From Phlegmacium glaucopus (lineage: Eukaryota > Basidiomycota > Agaricomycetes > Agaricales > Cortinariaceae): a stretch of 64,000 nucleotides of DNA. The position numbers and the translations under genes were made by a program. Under the pieces are notes generated by a model. The model was not told the DNA's origin and did not search any database. It saw nothing but the letters and a program-made list of their open reading frames with translations. Positions 33,400 to 44,160 of this stretch are shown piece by piece. Location of the stretch: assembly GCA_015039465.1 (NCBI GenBank), contig MU130566.1:116335-180334 (forward strand). Reading direction: 5' to 3'. The first letter of the stretch is position 1; every line of letters begins with the position of its first letter.

Positions 33400-35500
33400 T
33401 GCACGAGCTGCTGAAAAACCTCACCTGAGTCCCAGACCAGACAAAAAACTGGGGGCAACAAGGAACTCAGCAGCTAGGAGTTCCTGTAAGCACTTAAAAT
33501 ATTGCACAAAATTTGTTCTCCTAGATAAATATGAAGGTATATATAAGGTTGCACATAGAGGCATTGATGAACAGGTGTCAATCAACTCAAACCACCATCG
33601 TATAAACATAAGAGATTAAATCAACGAAACTCAGGATATTCCTAAAGAAGCAGTTTCAGAGAGGAACTATTATACAAACATCTTCACCCATCCCACAGCC
33701 ACCTACGATCGTTTCTTGCCAAGCATTTTTTCGACCTCTTTGGGACTCATTGAATCTACAGCGCACATCAAAGCCTGCGCCCACTCGGACTCTGGCCCTC
33801 CCAGTGCGGCACTGCTCGCCTTGTTCATCTCCCGCCATCGATTGACATTGAGGTCATTCCACTGGATGAGGCGCAACCTTCTCACTTCTCCTCATCAGGA
33901 AAACACGAGGGTGGTCTTCAGCGTCTTCATCTCAGGGAACGGCATCTCTGAGCGCTATGTCTTTGGAAAGGACGTCTTTCGAGGCCTCTGTCTTTGGATG
34001 ATAATCTTTGATATATGTCATAAGGCTTTCATGTCTTTGAGTCAAAAGGTTGGTCTTTCTTACCTCGAGGTCTTTGGTTGCGATGGCCATGTGTTCTGGC
34101 CCGGGAATAAGATCATCATGAGCTATTTTACCACCCAATTCTGGGGAAATCCATACTGGAGTTATTGTATTGATATGTATCAATTAGAACGCATACTCGT
34201 GGGCATGGTGGTCTATATATTTATTTACATAAAATGCCTGGAAAGCATCCACGCTACAGTCAAATGTTAGGTGGTGAGGAATTTGTGTACTGGTCTCTGA
34301 TGATGATGAGTAAAGTGCGTAAATTATTCCTCCTCGTTTACACCTTCTTTCTTTCCATTTTTATGCCTCCACAAAAAATTTTGGTCTTCAAGTTCACTTT
34401 CAAGGTTGATAATAATTGTGATTCCCAATCGATGTACTATCTGGTAAATTTGCCTTGATATCCTTTACCAGTCTCCAATTTTTTTATCCATTCATTTATA
34501 CCCCTCCATACTGTTGCAAGCAATAAATATGTTTGCTACCGACTCAGAGATGTGAGCTTTCAATGATGTGAGCTCTCGATGGTCAATAAGGATGGGCAAG
34601 GATCACGTGATGGACGCGACCGCGTTTTCAACAATCAACAATCACATACACAACACAACTCACCTTCACACTCCCACCACCATATGGCTTGTCCATGCCA
34701 CTCACACTCAACGTTCATTAGTACTACCTACTCGCTGGAATGATGTGGTTCGCTCCTGTTGATATTTGGGGGCATGACTCAGAACAACTCAATATGACAG
34801 ATGAACAACGCAAAACGGACACAGGCAGGGAGTACAAGTACTGCGGAAAAGAGGTTCGTTTCATTACTCTTCCTCGCATTGGCCAATGACTAAACAACAA
34901 TATTCTTTCTTCCCAGCCTTTCTTCTGTGTCAAACAATGGTGCGCTGCTCATTGAGTGCTTTATCGTTACATTTTAATTTGGTTTTACGGCGATTTGGCT
35001 AACTACTTGCTTCTACTACAGGCCCTTTTCTTCTCTGAGTCCGGCCATTCCTCAAGGTGAAGATAGCATGAAATCGTCGCGGTGTCCACTGTCACTACCT
35101 GTCTACACACCTCCCCTTGTCGTCACTCTTGCTACAGAGCCGGCACTATCTTTTTCCAACACGTATGAATGGTATGTATTATAGTCTGCAGTCACGCTAC
35201 AGTTAACTGGCCTTTGTACCGCAGACACAGCAGCGAACTTGACCACATTCAGCTGCTTGATCTCGTCCGCAACTTACACATACACCGAAAGGCCTATCGT
35301 CCCCTACCACAGATTTGCTGCTTTTACCTCGTCCACTGTCTCGTCCTATATATACCGCTTCCCTGTTCATCACTTACACCTTTCTTTCCTGCCCACCATT
35401 TCCATCTTTCACTCGTTGTCGGCCTCAACAATGAGGACATCTTCATATGCCAGTGATCTCGTTGCTAGTGATCACGAAGCATATGTAGTATTTGGGTCTC
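33400..35500. other. Intergenic, dispersed repeats, no supported gene
   Basis: ORFs of up to 184 codons here lack any protein-like pattern. At 34,600-34,640 there is a block (GATCACGTGATGGACGCGAC and onwards) that recurs inverted at 63,815-63,862, so a dispersed repeat begins here. Around 33,930-34,080 there are several GTCTTTGG words as in the element at 35.5 kb. Confidence 0.5.
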
Positions 35501-35503
35501 ATT

Positions 35504-36366
35504 TGTAGTAGCTACCTCCCTACTATATACACAGTGCTTGAATATGATTGATTTAAGAGCATCTATAGTACAATAAGCCTAATCAAAGACTTGCAAAAGA
35601 TAGCATCTGAAGCCAAAGATAATCTTCGTGAAGATCTCTGCTCATCTCTCAAAGATGACAGCGTCTCTGAGAGAATATGTACCTGTCTCCCGAAAGATGT
35701 GGTGTCTCAACGTCTTTGAGGTCTTCAGATCTTTCCAAAGACCTGTTAAGTTCGAGAACTCTGTTCCGGAGTTTCGGACGGAGTCACAGACGGAGTCACG
35801 GAACGGAGTCACGGAAAGGATAGGACTTAGCCTCAGCTTATGTGCTGTGCTACCCAGAACCTTCGTGTCCTAGATTTCGGAGTAAGACGGAGCGGAGCGG
35901 AACCGGAAGTTGCAAAGAACTTAGAGGAAGACCAAGAGTGGGAAACTAAGTCGATATTCGAACTGAGGAAAACATACAAGTTTCGAGTACTTAAATATAA
36001 AAGGAATAGCATCCGAAATATAAAATATAAATATAAATGCTGCGTTCTGCTCCCGGAAGGTCCTGCATTCTTGGGGTGAATAATCCATAGCTGGTGTGCT
36101 GACTGATGGTGGGAAAGTGATGACAAAGAAATAGTTGTTATGACAAAGGTGTGGTAAGGTGTTTGGGATATCGTCGGAAGAGTCGGAGTGATACGGAGAA
36201 GTCTCGGAGTCGGATGTAGGAGGAGTAGAGTCGGAGACAAGGGAAAGTACTGGAACGGAGTACGGACTACCGGAAACAACTCCGTCGGAGTCGGACCGGA
36301 GTAACGTGTGACGGAATGTAACAAGACCCCAAAGATGCCCAAAGACAACCCTTATGTTTTGCTGAT
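35504..36366 (+). mobile_element. MITE with TCTTTGG/CCAAAGA words, split by a solo LTR
   Basis: From GTAGTAGCTACCT to TTTTGCTGATG. The same sequence, inverted and without the LTR, lies at about 61,927-62,190. The solo LTR at 35744-36323 sits inside it. No coding capacity. Exact terminal structure not resolved. Confidence 0.7.
35744..36323 (-). repeat. Solo LTR related to the Gypsy element, CGGA-saturated
   Basis: 580 bp, TGTTAAG...TGTAACA ends, exact 5-bp duplication AGACC (35739-35743 and 36324-36328). By eye I count about 26 CGGA words on the plus strand in 580 bp, where chance would give two or three. Confidence 0.94.
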
Positions 36367-39300
36367 GCTTTGTAGTTCTGCATAATTACCACAAATCGCA
36401 GGCGTAGGAAGTCTGTCGGGTCAATAGACACTTCGAGTTCAGGATATCTAGCCTGGACATCGGATATCGAGACGACCGAGGCTTGAATGACCTGCAGATG
36501 GGATGAATGAGTTAAGTATGAACAAGCAAGCTCGAAGAGGTTCGTATACATGATATTGTTTCGCAGGATCGTCTTCGAGGTTGCGGGGCCGAATTATGAG
36601 TTGCATGCTAAAAAAAATACCATGAGATCTGCGACTTAGTTAATATTGAAGCAACAACTAATTACCAGTGCGTCATGACTCTCTCAGCTGGGTGATTCGC
36701 TAGATCCAGGGCGATTGTTGTCCAGGTCTGAAAACAAGAGCGCCAAAGCTGTAACCAGCGAGAAAGAGCCCGATCCACTTCAAGCTCAAACCACTCGGGA
36801 GTCATTTTTTTTGGTCGCTCAGCCCCGGAAACAGATTTGTCTAGAATGGAAGGATGGATTTTGCAGTTTTGCTTGTGACTGGCTTTCCACGACATAAGGT
36901 AGATGTCATCCATAATCGACTAACGTCACGTGCGATTCCGTGACAACACCAAAAATGGAAGGTACGTGGTTAATTAAGACAAAAAACACGCGTTTTGACG
37001 AATCAGAGTAAACCTTTGAGAAAAACTCGCCCACAAGTTGTAAGTTAGATTGAGATACACGCAAAAATAAAAAAATTGTGACAAAATACATAGATTTGCA
37101 ACACTTATTTCCAAAACAAAATTGACTGCTCCCTCAAACACATCTGGTCCTCTGTAACAGTCCTTCCACATTTTACCTTGCACCATGGGACACCCAAGGC
37201 ATAGTATTGTTTAGAGGTACCTATATTTGAAATTTTACGGTCATGCGGAGCAGTGTGAGTATTATCAGAAGGTATCAATTGATCAAGCAGACAAGACATC
37301 TTGTAACTTGTTTGAGAAATAAGTCATCACACGGTTCCCAGATTTGCATGAAATTTTGACATATCATTTGAAATGACGCTTAAAACACTTTGTCGGAAGC
37401 ATATTTTCCAATCCCTTTCTTAAAGCCCCAAAAAAGGCCATCCACTGTTTTTCCGAGCCATACCTTCTATATTTGGTTATCACGAAAGTCACAAGGTATC
37501 ACGTCAGGTGACGTTAGTCGATTATGGATGACATCTACCTTAGTTTGACACTCTTTAGACTAAAATTTCTGGTATAAGCAAGCGGTTCAAAAGTCCAAAA
37601 CCCAGGAAACTACACAATATGTTACTAGTCTGAATATGCCAGGAGCAATTTTGGTTCGTGAACTTGGCCTCAGAGGTAAGGGAAGGTGCTTACAGGCATC
37701 GCGAGCAACGTTTCATCTGATTGCTAGGCAAGTCCGTGTTGCAGTAATAGCAAGTAAGAATCATCACGAATCCAGTGACAGAGAGCACTCAACAAAGTTA
37801 TATATAAATGTTGAGTTGGGCAGTCACGTGTATTAGGCAGGTCAAATGCTGCTGCCGGCCAAATTGAAAACCCTCTTATAAGTTCTCTCGCTTTACATGC
37901 AAACGTAATGCTTGTTCCTTTTCCTCTTCACGCTTTGTTCTTCTTGACCCCGTGATATATGTATGATATGGTCCAACACAAGACTGTGGCCATAGCTCTA
38001 TTAGCTGTTCCTCGATGTCGACTGTGCTCGTCGCCAGCGCAGCAAGCACGAGCAGCTGGTGCTTGCTTGCACCATTGAAAGTCTGCTCAGAAGTTGCAAT
38101 GGGACAGACTCGGAAGTAGGGAACGGGTTCGTAGGGACTGAAATTCATCGCAGTCACTGCAGCTATGAGTGAAGGCTAATATAAAATGCAAAATAATAGA
38201 AAGTATGTCACGGCAGTGGACCCGTCCCGGTATCACATAGGTTTTCACCTCAAGGTTGCCTCAAGGAAAGTCCATTAAGCGAATGAGTTAGTGACCCAAC
38301 TAAGCTTCTTTATAGATGATACGTTGATCCAACCGAGAAAAATCAAGGCCAGAAGATATTGTTGACGCCGCGTGGGCTCGACCTGTCCTTAACTTGAGTA
38401 GCAACGTGTCCTTTGTGTCTACAATAATTTTTTTGGCATTGGCTATATTGTCAAGTGCGCTATGGTAAATCAATCTAGACATTTATCCGCTCCGAGTCGG
38501 AGGTTAAGTACACCGGTCGGCAAGAAGTGTGGTGGCAAGAAATACTCCGACCCCATGCTAAAACCATTTTTTGGCTTCCTTCCGTCAATTTAAGCTGAGA
38601 CCCTGATTACGAATGAAAGGGGAGTTAGATACAAAAAGGTAAGCTGGGAGGACCGAAGCTTGGCCAGTAAAGAGAAAATATCAAATACTACCCGGCGGCG
38701 GTAGTAAATCTTCTGGGTCTGGCGAGTTGTACATAACCTGCCAGCTTTCAACAAGATCCTCGTATGTGGGGTATGAGCCATTTACTACGGTGATTGCGGA
38801 GTGCAAAGGAATTAAAGTCATTTTCAGAGGGTACGTCGGAGCCGACCACGGATAATCATGAACTTTATTGTCAGGGTCAGGGACCGGGAATAAGTTGAGG
38901 ACCCCAGCTTCATCTGCGGATAGACCTGGATCCCAACGGTCGCAATTGCCAGTCGTGTTGTGCATCCTGGATAAGAGACGATAGAGAAGGGGGGCCAGGA
39001 CATCCTCCTCCTGGCCAGGAGATATATTAAACGATGTTTAAAAAATAATAACTCTCAAACTCACGAAAGAGATATCTGTTCCACAAAACCGACGAGCTCT
39101 CCTTCGGATGCTATCGAGGCATTCGAAAAGTAGCTCTGGGCAAGAAACACAATATGAATATGCCCGTTCGATAATTACTTCAACGGAATGTAAATAGCAG
39201 AGGCTTCCGATATTGTTCACCATAAAAGTTATGCAGGTCGAGAACATCTCGATAGATAGATAACCCAGACCATGTAGATCACCAAGGTATGCGGCCATTG

Positions 39301-40046
39301 CTAAAGGATCGACAGGATATAAGCCAAGAGAAGACTCGCCAGAATCGTCGTCACCAACATCGCAGAGAGGCGTGTCAGAAAGCACATCCTGGTTAACCCA
39401 TAATCAATTAGCTTGGCTTTTAAACGCGTTCTGGGAAAATATTCACCTGCCAATAACTGATATATGTCGAGACTGCAAGGTCAACTATTTCATCTTTCAC
39501 ATACGAGTATAGTTCATTGTTGGTTTGACGTAAGGTTTCAATCATCCGCTGCACAACACGAGATATTGTTCGAGTGTAGTCTAATTGAAGCACCGCAGCA
39601 GCGTTGATGCGAGCGAGAACTTTTCCAACGGGTTCTTTTCGAAGGAAAATGGAGTTTGCAAGAACCACTGCGGCATTCTCGATGACTCGTGGATGGCAGA
39701 TAGCATATTGGACGTTGAAAGTCGCTGACATCTGTATAAGTGAACAATGACGAGCAAGTACAAATATGCAGGTCGGAGGTAGAAACCTGAAGGGTGGACG
39801 AACCATCGACTGTGGCATTATATACGAAATTCCGAATACTTGAACCAAAGAAGTCTGTCCAACAAGTCTGAAAAGGACCATCTTGATCAGCGGCCACATT
39901 ACGTTTCCAAAGATAAGCAATGCCCTAAGTTCCAACAGCCACTGACCATAGAAAAGGCTGAGATAACGGGGATCCACATATAGAAATGCACAATGAAAGG
40001 TCGGAGTGTAATGCCGAAGCGTGTCTCTTGGTTGTCGAAATACCAC
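36366..40046 (-). pseudogene. Multi-exon MYND-finger protein gene, interrupted by a TA-flanked element
   Basis: Minus strand. Exon-like stretches, 5' to 3': up to 39,420 (VIENAAVVLANSIFLRKEPV, VQRMIETLRQTNNELY), 39,385-39,055 (DPLAMAAYLGDLHGLGYLSI), 38,965-38,690 (CDRWDPGLSADEAG, YPLKMTLIPLHSA), 38,482-38,305, 38,157-37,880, a MYND remnant, then 36,913-36,662 (ELEVDRALSRWLQLWRSCFQ, ALDLANHPAERVMTHW) and 36,551-36,367. The pattern W..LWR...W...ALDLANHP is typical of Agaricomycete MYND proteins of unknown function. The finger's second half (SWKASHKQNC) and the preceding SKECQT are separated by the 644-bp element at 36897-37540. Removing the element and one TA restores the frame exactly. The 3' end is cut by the MITE near 36,366. 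The start codon is not determined. Confidence 0.6.
36897..37540. mobile_element. TA-flanked element with about 33-bp inverted ends
   Basis: 644 bp. Ends AGGTAGATGTCATCCATAAT (left) and its complement (right), continuing CGACTAACGTCAC, flanked by TA on both sides (36895-36896, 37541-37542). TA duplications point to the Tc1/mariner or a similar TA-targeting group. No transposase ORF. It interrupts the MYND codons of the gene at 36.4-40 kb. Confidence 0.88.
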
Positions 40047-40259
40047 GAGTTCTTGCCACGCTTCTACTGCCGCGGGCGAGGATATGGATCGTCACAATAT
40101 GCCTTTGCGCGAGCCCCAGCTTAATTTGTTGATTATCGCTATGCACTGGCGAAAGAAAACACTCAGTCGTCTTATTATATGTTACAGCGACTGCACGGAT
40201 AATACAATAATCCCTTCAAAAGGCATGAGCACAGATATTTATGTAGGTTGACAAGACAC

Positions 40260-41190
40260 TTCACTTATATGGACGCAAATCAGGTACGGCTTCCTTGTGA
40301 CCTTCCTCTCTGGACCTGAAAATGGAGACAAATGACATCGACAGTTGGGCGCTGAGACACGAACGCATTAAGGCGATTCTATCGATTAACCTCAACTTGA
40401 ATCGGGGCATTGCGAACATTTGACACCCCAAAATCACCTCGACACACATTGAGTGCCATTACAGTACATCAAAGATTAAGTTTGAGAATATGTCCACAAC
40501 TTGTGTGATTAGAGGGCTGAACGGTAAGAGCGTTGAAAGTCGAGGTAGACATTGTAGAGTATGTTGGCGCACCAGTATCTGTATTTGCGAATAAGAATTG
40601 TTCAACAGTGTACCTCGAACCTCAAACTTGAGTATTTACCTACGCATTAGCACCGTAAGGAAATTTGCCAATTCCATCGATCGGCAGTCCGGCACCTGGA
40701 ATGGTCGCTAATCGATCGGATTCGATCCATCTTGATACACTGACTTTGGTCAGTGAAGAGTCGAGCATTTGAGTCTACGTACCACTTCCCACCACCAACC
40801 TCCACTCCGTCTCCTTCGTGATCCTTTTTTGACCGTTCGTTGCTAAACAACGATATCCTCACCTTGAGGAAAGAGGTCGGTTCGACTACCACAATGAAGA
40901 CTTTGCTGCATGCGTCCGGAGATTCCGGCTCGATATGATTTGTTTATTTTGGCAAGCATTTATTCCATGGGGATCATTTCCCTCTAAAACGGCAGCAACT
41001 CACGATAACCGCCGAGGCATCGAAGATCAATCTTCAACATAGCCTAAGCAGTAAGTTTGACCTAGAAATTTTCCAGGCTCGCGAGATTATCTAATAATTG
41101 ATGGGGCTGAACAAACAAACCTAAGGTTTCGAGCTCGCGGCTGCCGGAGAACACTTATTGTTTACATAAGTGATTGTAAGTATCCTCATA
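40260..41190. other. Possible 5' region of the MYND gene and intergenic spacer
   Basis: A minus-strand ATG near 40,458 (MALNVCRGDFGVSNVRNAP) could start the MYND gene after an intron, but I cannot join it. Nothing further seen up to the foldback element. Confidence 0.35.
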
Positions 41191-41192
41191 TT

Positions 41193-41894
41193 CACTCCTG
41201 GAAGCCACCAATTCTGCAGGATGCAGAATTGATGCAAAATTTAATGCAGGATCATAAAAATCTGCATTTAGCAGAATAATTAATTCTCAAACAATTCTGC
41301 CGAGATGCAAAAAAAATTAAAATCGAGCCAGAATTAGAAATTCTGCTTCAATTCTACTTTTGGTAAAATTTTTACTTTTGCATGAATTCTGCAACAATTA
41401 GAATCCAATTAGAATGTAAGATTCTACCTTAATTTCACAAGATGCAGAATTTATCAAGAATGATAAATTCTCAATGGATTTTGCAAACTGCAAAATGTTG
41501 TCAGAATTCTTGCAGAATTCATCATTCTGCGTTTTGCCCCCCACTACATAATTGATTCTGCAAAATGCAGAATAATGAATTCTGACAACATTCTGCAGTT
41601 TGTTAAATCCATTGAGAATTTATCATTCTTGATAAATTCTGCATCTTGTGAAATTAAGGTAGAATCTTACATTCTAATTGGATTCTAATTGTTGCAGAAT
41701 TCATGCAAAAGTAAAAGATTTACCAAAAGTAGAATTGAGGCAGAATTTCTAATTCTGGCTGGATTTTAATTGTTTTTTGCATCTCGGCAGAATTATTTGA
41801 GAATTGATTATTCTGCTAAATGCAGATTTTTATGATCCTGCATTACATTTTGCATCAATTCTGCATCCTGCAGAATTGGTGGCTTCCAGGAGTG
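41193..41894. mobile_element. Foldback element: near-perfect 702-bp palindrome
   Basis: Ends CACTCCTGGAAGCCACC and GGTGGCTTCCAGGAGTG. The two arms of about 340 bp pair almost completely, around a loop of about 20 bases (GTTTTGCCCCCCACTACATA) near 41,540. ATT occurs on both sides (41190-41192 and 41895-41897) and may be a 3-bp target duplication. The arms are dense in ATTCTGCA words. No coding sequence. Confidence 0.9.
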
Positions 41895-41897
41895 ATT

Positions 41898-42554
41898 ACA
41901 GCTGTTTTCATATCGATACTTAGGCCATCAATCAAAAAATATGCATATACAGATCTTACCACGTGATGTCCCAAAAAAGGTAAATATCTTCTAACATTTA
42001 GAGTCCGCCCGCAAGCCGAAGGCAGCTAACAGTAGCCTAGTATCTCGTGATCTCTACAAAACTTTCAAATTCCGACCTCGACCAAGCGTGATTGATGGCC
42101 GATATGAAAACAGCTGTAACTGGATTTCGGTGGTTTGGGAGTTGGTTCGGACATTGAATGAAGTTGTAACAGATCAGAGCAAAAGAACGGTACCACCAGT
42201 AAGTGAACGGATAGTGTTTCTTCTTCCTACACGAACCGGTCAGGATAACAAACTTGTTGAAATAAGCTTAGTGATCAACATATTAAGCCATCGAAAATAA
42301 CACTATGATTTCGCGTTTGACCTCGGTGAGCTCGTGAGGCAAACGGATAGGTAGTTACAATAAAATCTACCTACTTTATATACTCAGTAAGACAAAGGAG
42401 TAAACTACAAAGAAACAATAAGAACACCGAATATAGAAATCTCGGTGGCACCATTGTGCATGCTCGTACGAGATCCGGAATTTCAACAAAACTGATACTA
42501 AGTACTGAGTACTGATTCCTTGCGAGCGTCTGATTTTATTTTTTCTACTTATCC
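41898..42554. other. Spacer, no supported gene
   Basis: A 70-codon ORF at 42088-42300 has no recognisable features. Nothing else seen. Confidence 0.5.
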
Positions 42555-42562
42555 ATACGGCT

Positions 42563-43177
42563 TAGGGTTACCAAAGTTCAGTTCAGAACTGACTCATGAA
42601 CCTGAACTGAACTGAACTGAACTGATAATTCAGTTCAGTTCAGTTCAGGTTCAGGTATTTAGAGATTTATGGTTCATGCAGTTCGAACTGAACTGAACTG
42701 CTGAACTGTTAGGTCATAGAGGGCCAGGCAATTCTCTTCTTTTGACTTAATATTTTCTGGAAAGTGATCCTTCAGTAATTTATGAACATTGGAAGGGTTT
42801 GGTAGTCCTTTTTAGCATGAAATAATGGCTAAGGAAGGACATAATGGCCAGACTTGGTATGTGATGTGATTATGTCAGCATAGATTAGTACTGCCTATTT
42901 AGGAAAATAAATATAAATCAATGGTTTTCTGTGTTCTAAAGGAGTTCTGAGATCATATATGAGTGGAAATCAAGTGGCTAAGGGCTAAGGAAGGTCTTTG
43001 TACAATAAATTTTCAGAAAAAGTTAAAATTTCAGATTTTATAATGGTTCTTCAGTTCAGTTCAGTTTGAACCAGTTCTTAAATGGTTCAGTTCAGTTCAG
43101 GACCATATGCAAACAGTTCAGTTCAGTTCAGGCTGAGGAGGTGAAGAACTGAACTGAACTGAACTTTGGTAACCCTA
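42563..43177. mobile_element. hAT-type MITE with TAGGGTTACC ends and GTTCAGTTCA arrays
   Basis: 615 bp. Ends TAGGGTTACCAAAGTTCAG and its complement, inside the 8-bp pair ATACGGCT (42555-42562) and ATATGGCT (43178-43185), which differ only by a CpG-type transition. Subterminal zones are arrays of GAACTGAACT / AGTTCAGTTC. No coding sequence. Confidence 0.85.
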
Positions 43178-43185
43178 ATATGGCT

Positions 43186-44160
43186 CCAACTCATTCGTCT
43201 TTGATTGTGGCGCATGAGCCTATGTGAGCCATGAGCAAATGGCTCATCAATGGATCAGAGAAGGTAGCGGCAGAGGAAGTCAACAATGGGTACCGATAGT
43301 GTACTGATCTTAATAGATCTTAATACAGCTCTTAATACGCATAAATTTGAGCTAGAAGAAATAAATATCTCCAAACTGACATCTTTTCACCGCGTGGTCT
43401 TGCGATTGGCGCACATTTCAAGGTTCTTTTTTCCATCCCCCTTCAGGGTTTGGTACGACTATTCTGGCACTTGGCCCATCTGCACAAGTCAGCATGCTCA
43501 GCCAGGCTCAGCCCTGCCCGGATGAAGCCGAATTCAAATTTCAAAATGCTATGTCAGTCAAACAGCAAGCGAGCTCCCCCCGCGACACAGTGCACACCCT
43601 GCACACTACCCGAGTTATACAATTTGTCTCATCCTACTTGTAAGTATCAGCTTTTCGCACTACTTTTTGCGAAGCATCGTTGCTAGGTAGACACTTCCGG
43701 CAACAAGAGTCAACAATGATGCAGATTAGATACATTAGTTACTGATAACTCTTGCTTCCGAATTTATTAAAGTCTATCTGGCGAAGGATTGTGGGAACGG
43801 TAACTGAAACTGACCGCATTAGATGGTCCATCTGACGAGTAACCTTGGACTTCGACTTTAACTTTGATCGATTTTCAAATTTCATCATTGATCGCAAACG
43901 ATCCGCTGCCACGGCGCTTTCTCTCTGTCAAACTACTACGTTGTATACTGAGTAAAACGGGTGGATGTCGAGTTTGACACTATTCATTATCCGTCATGCT
44001 TGTGTGTTTTACCTAAGCACATCAGCGCCTTCATGTCCCTGGTGACCGGTGACCCGAAAGGGATAAAACAAAGGTGTATAAATGGACAAGTTTTCCCGAC
44101 GACAAATCATTCCTCGAATTTGTCTTCCGAGGTCGTTTATCATCCCTTCCCATCACTAAG
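43186..44160. other. Intergenic region upstream of the membrane-protein gene
   Basis: No supported gene. Short ORFs (79 and 91 codons) do not look like protein. Sequence composition returns to host-like values here. Confidence 0.45.

Noticed and set aside
33716..34270. 184-codon plus-strand ORF
   Set aside because: Hydrophobic, no family pattern, within a repeat-rich stretch. No start context or splice evidence.
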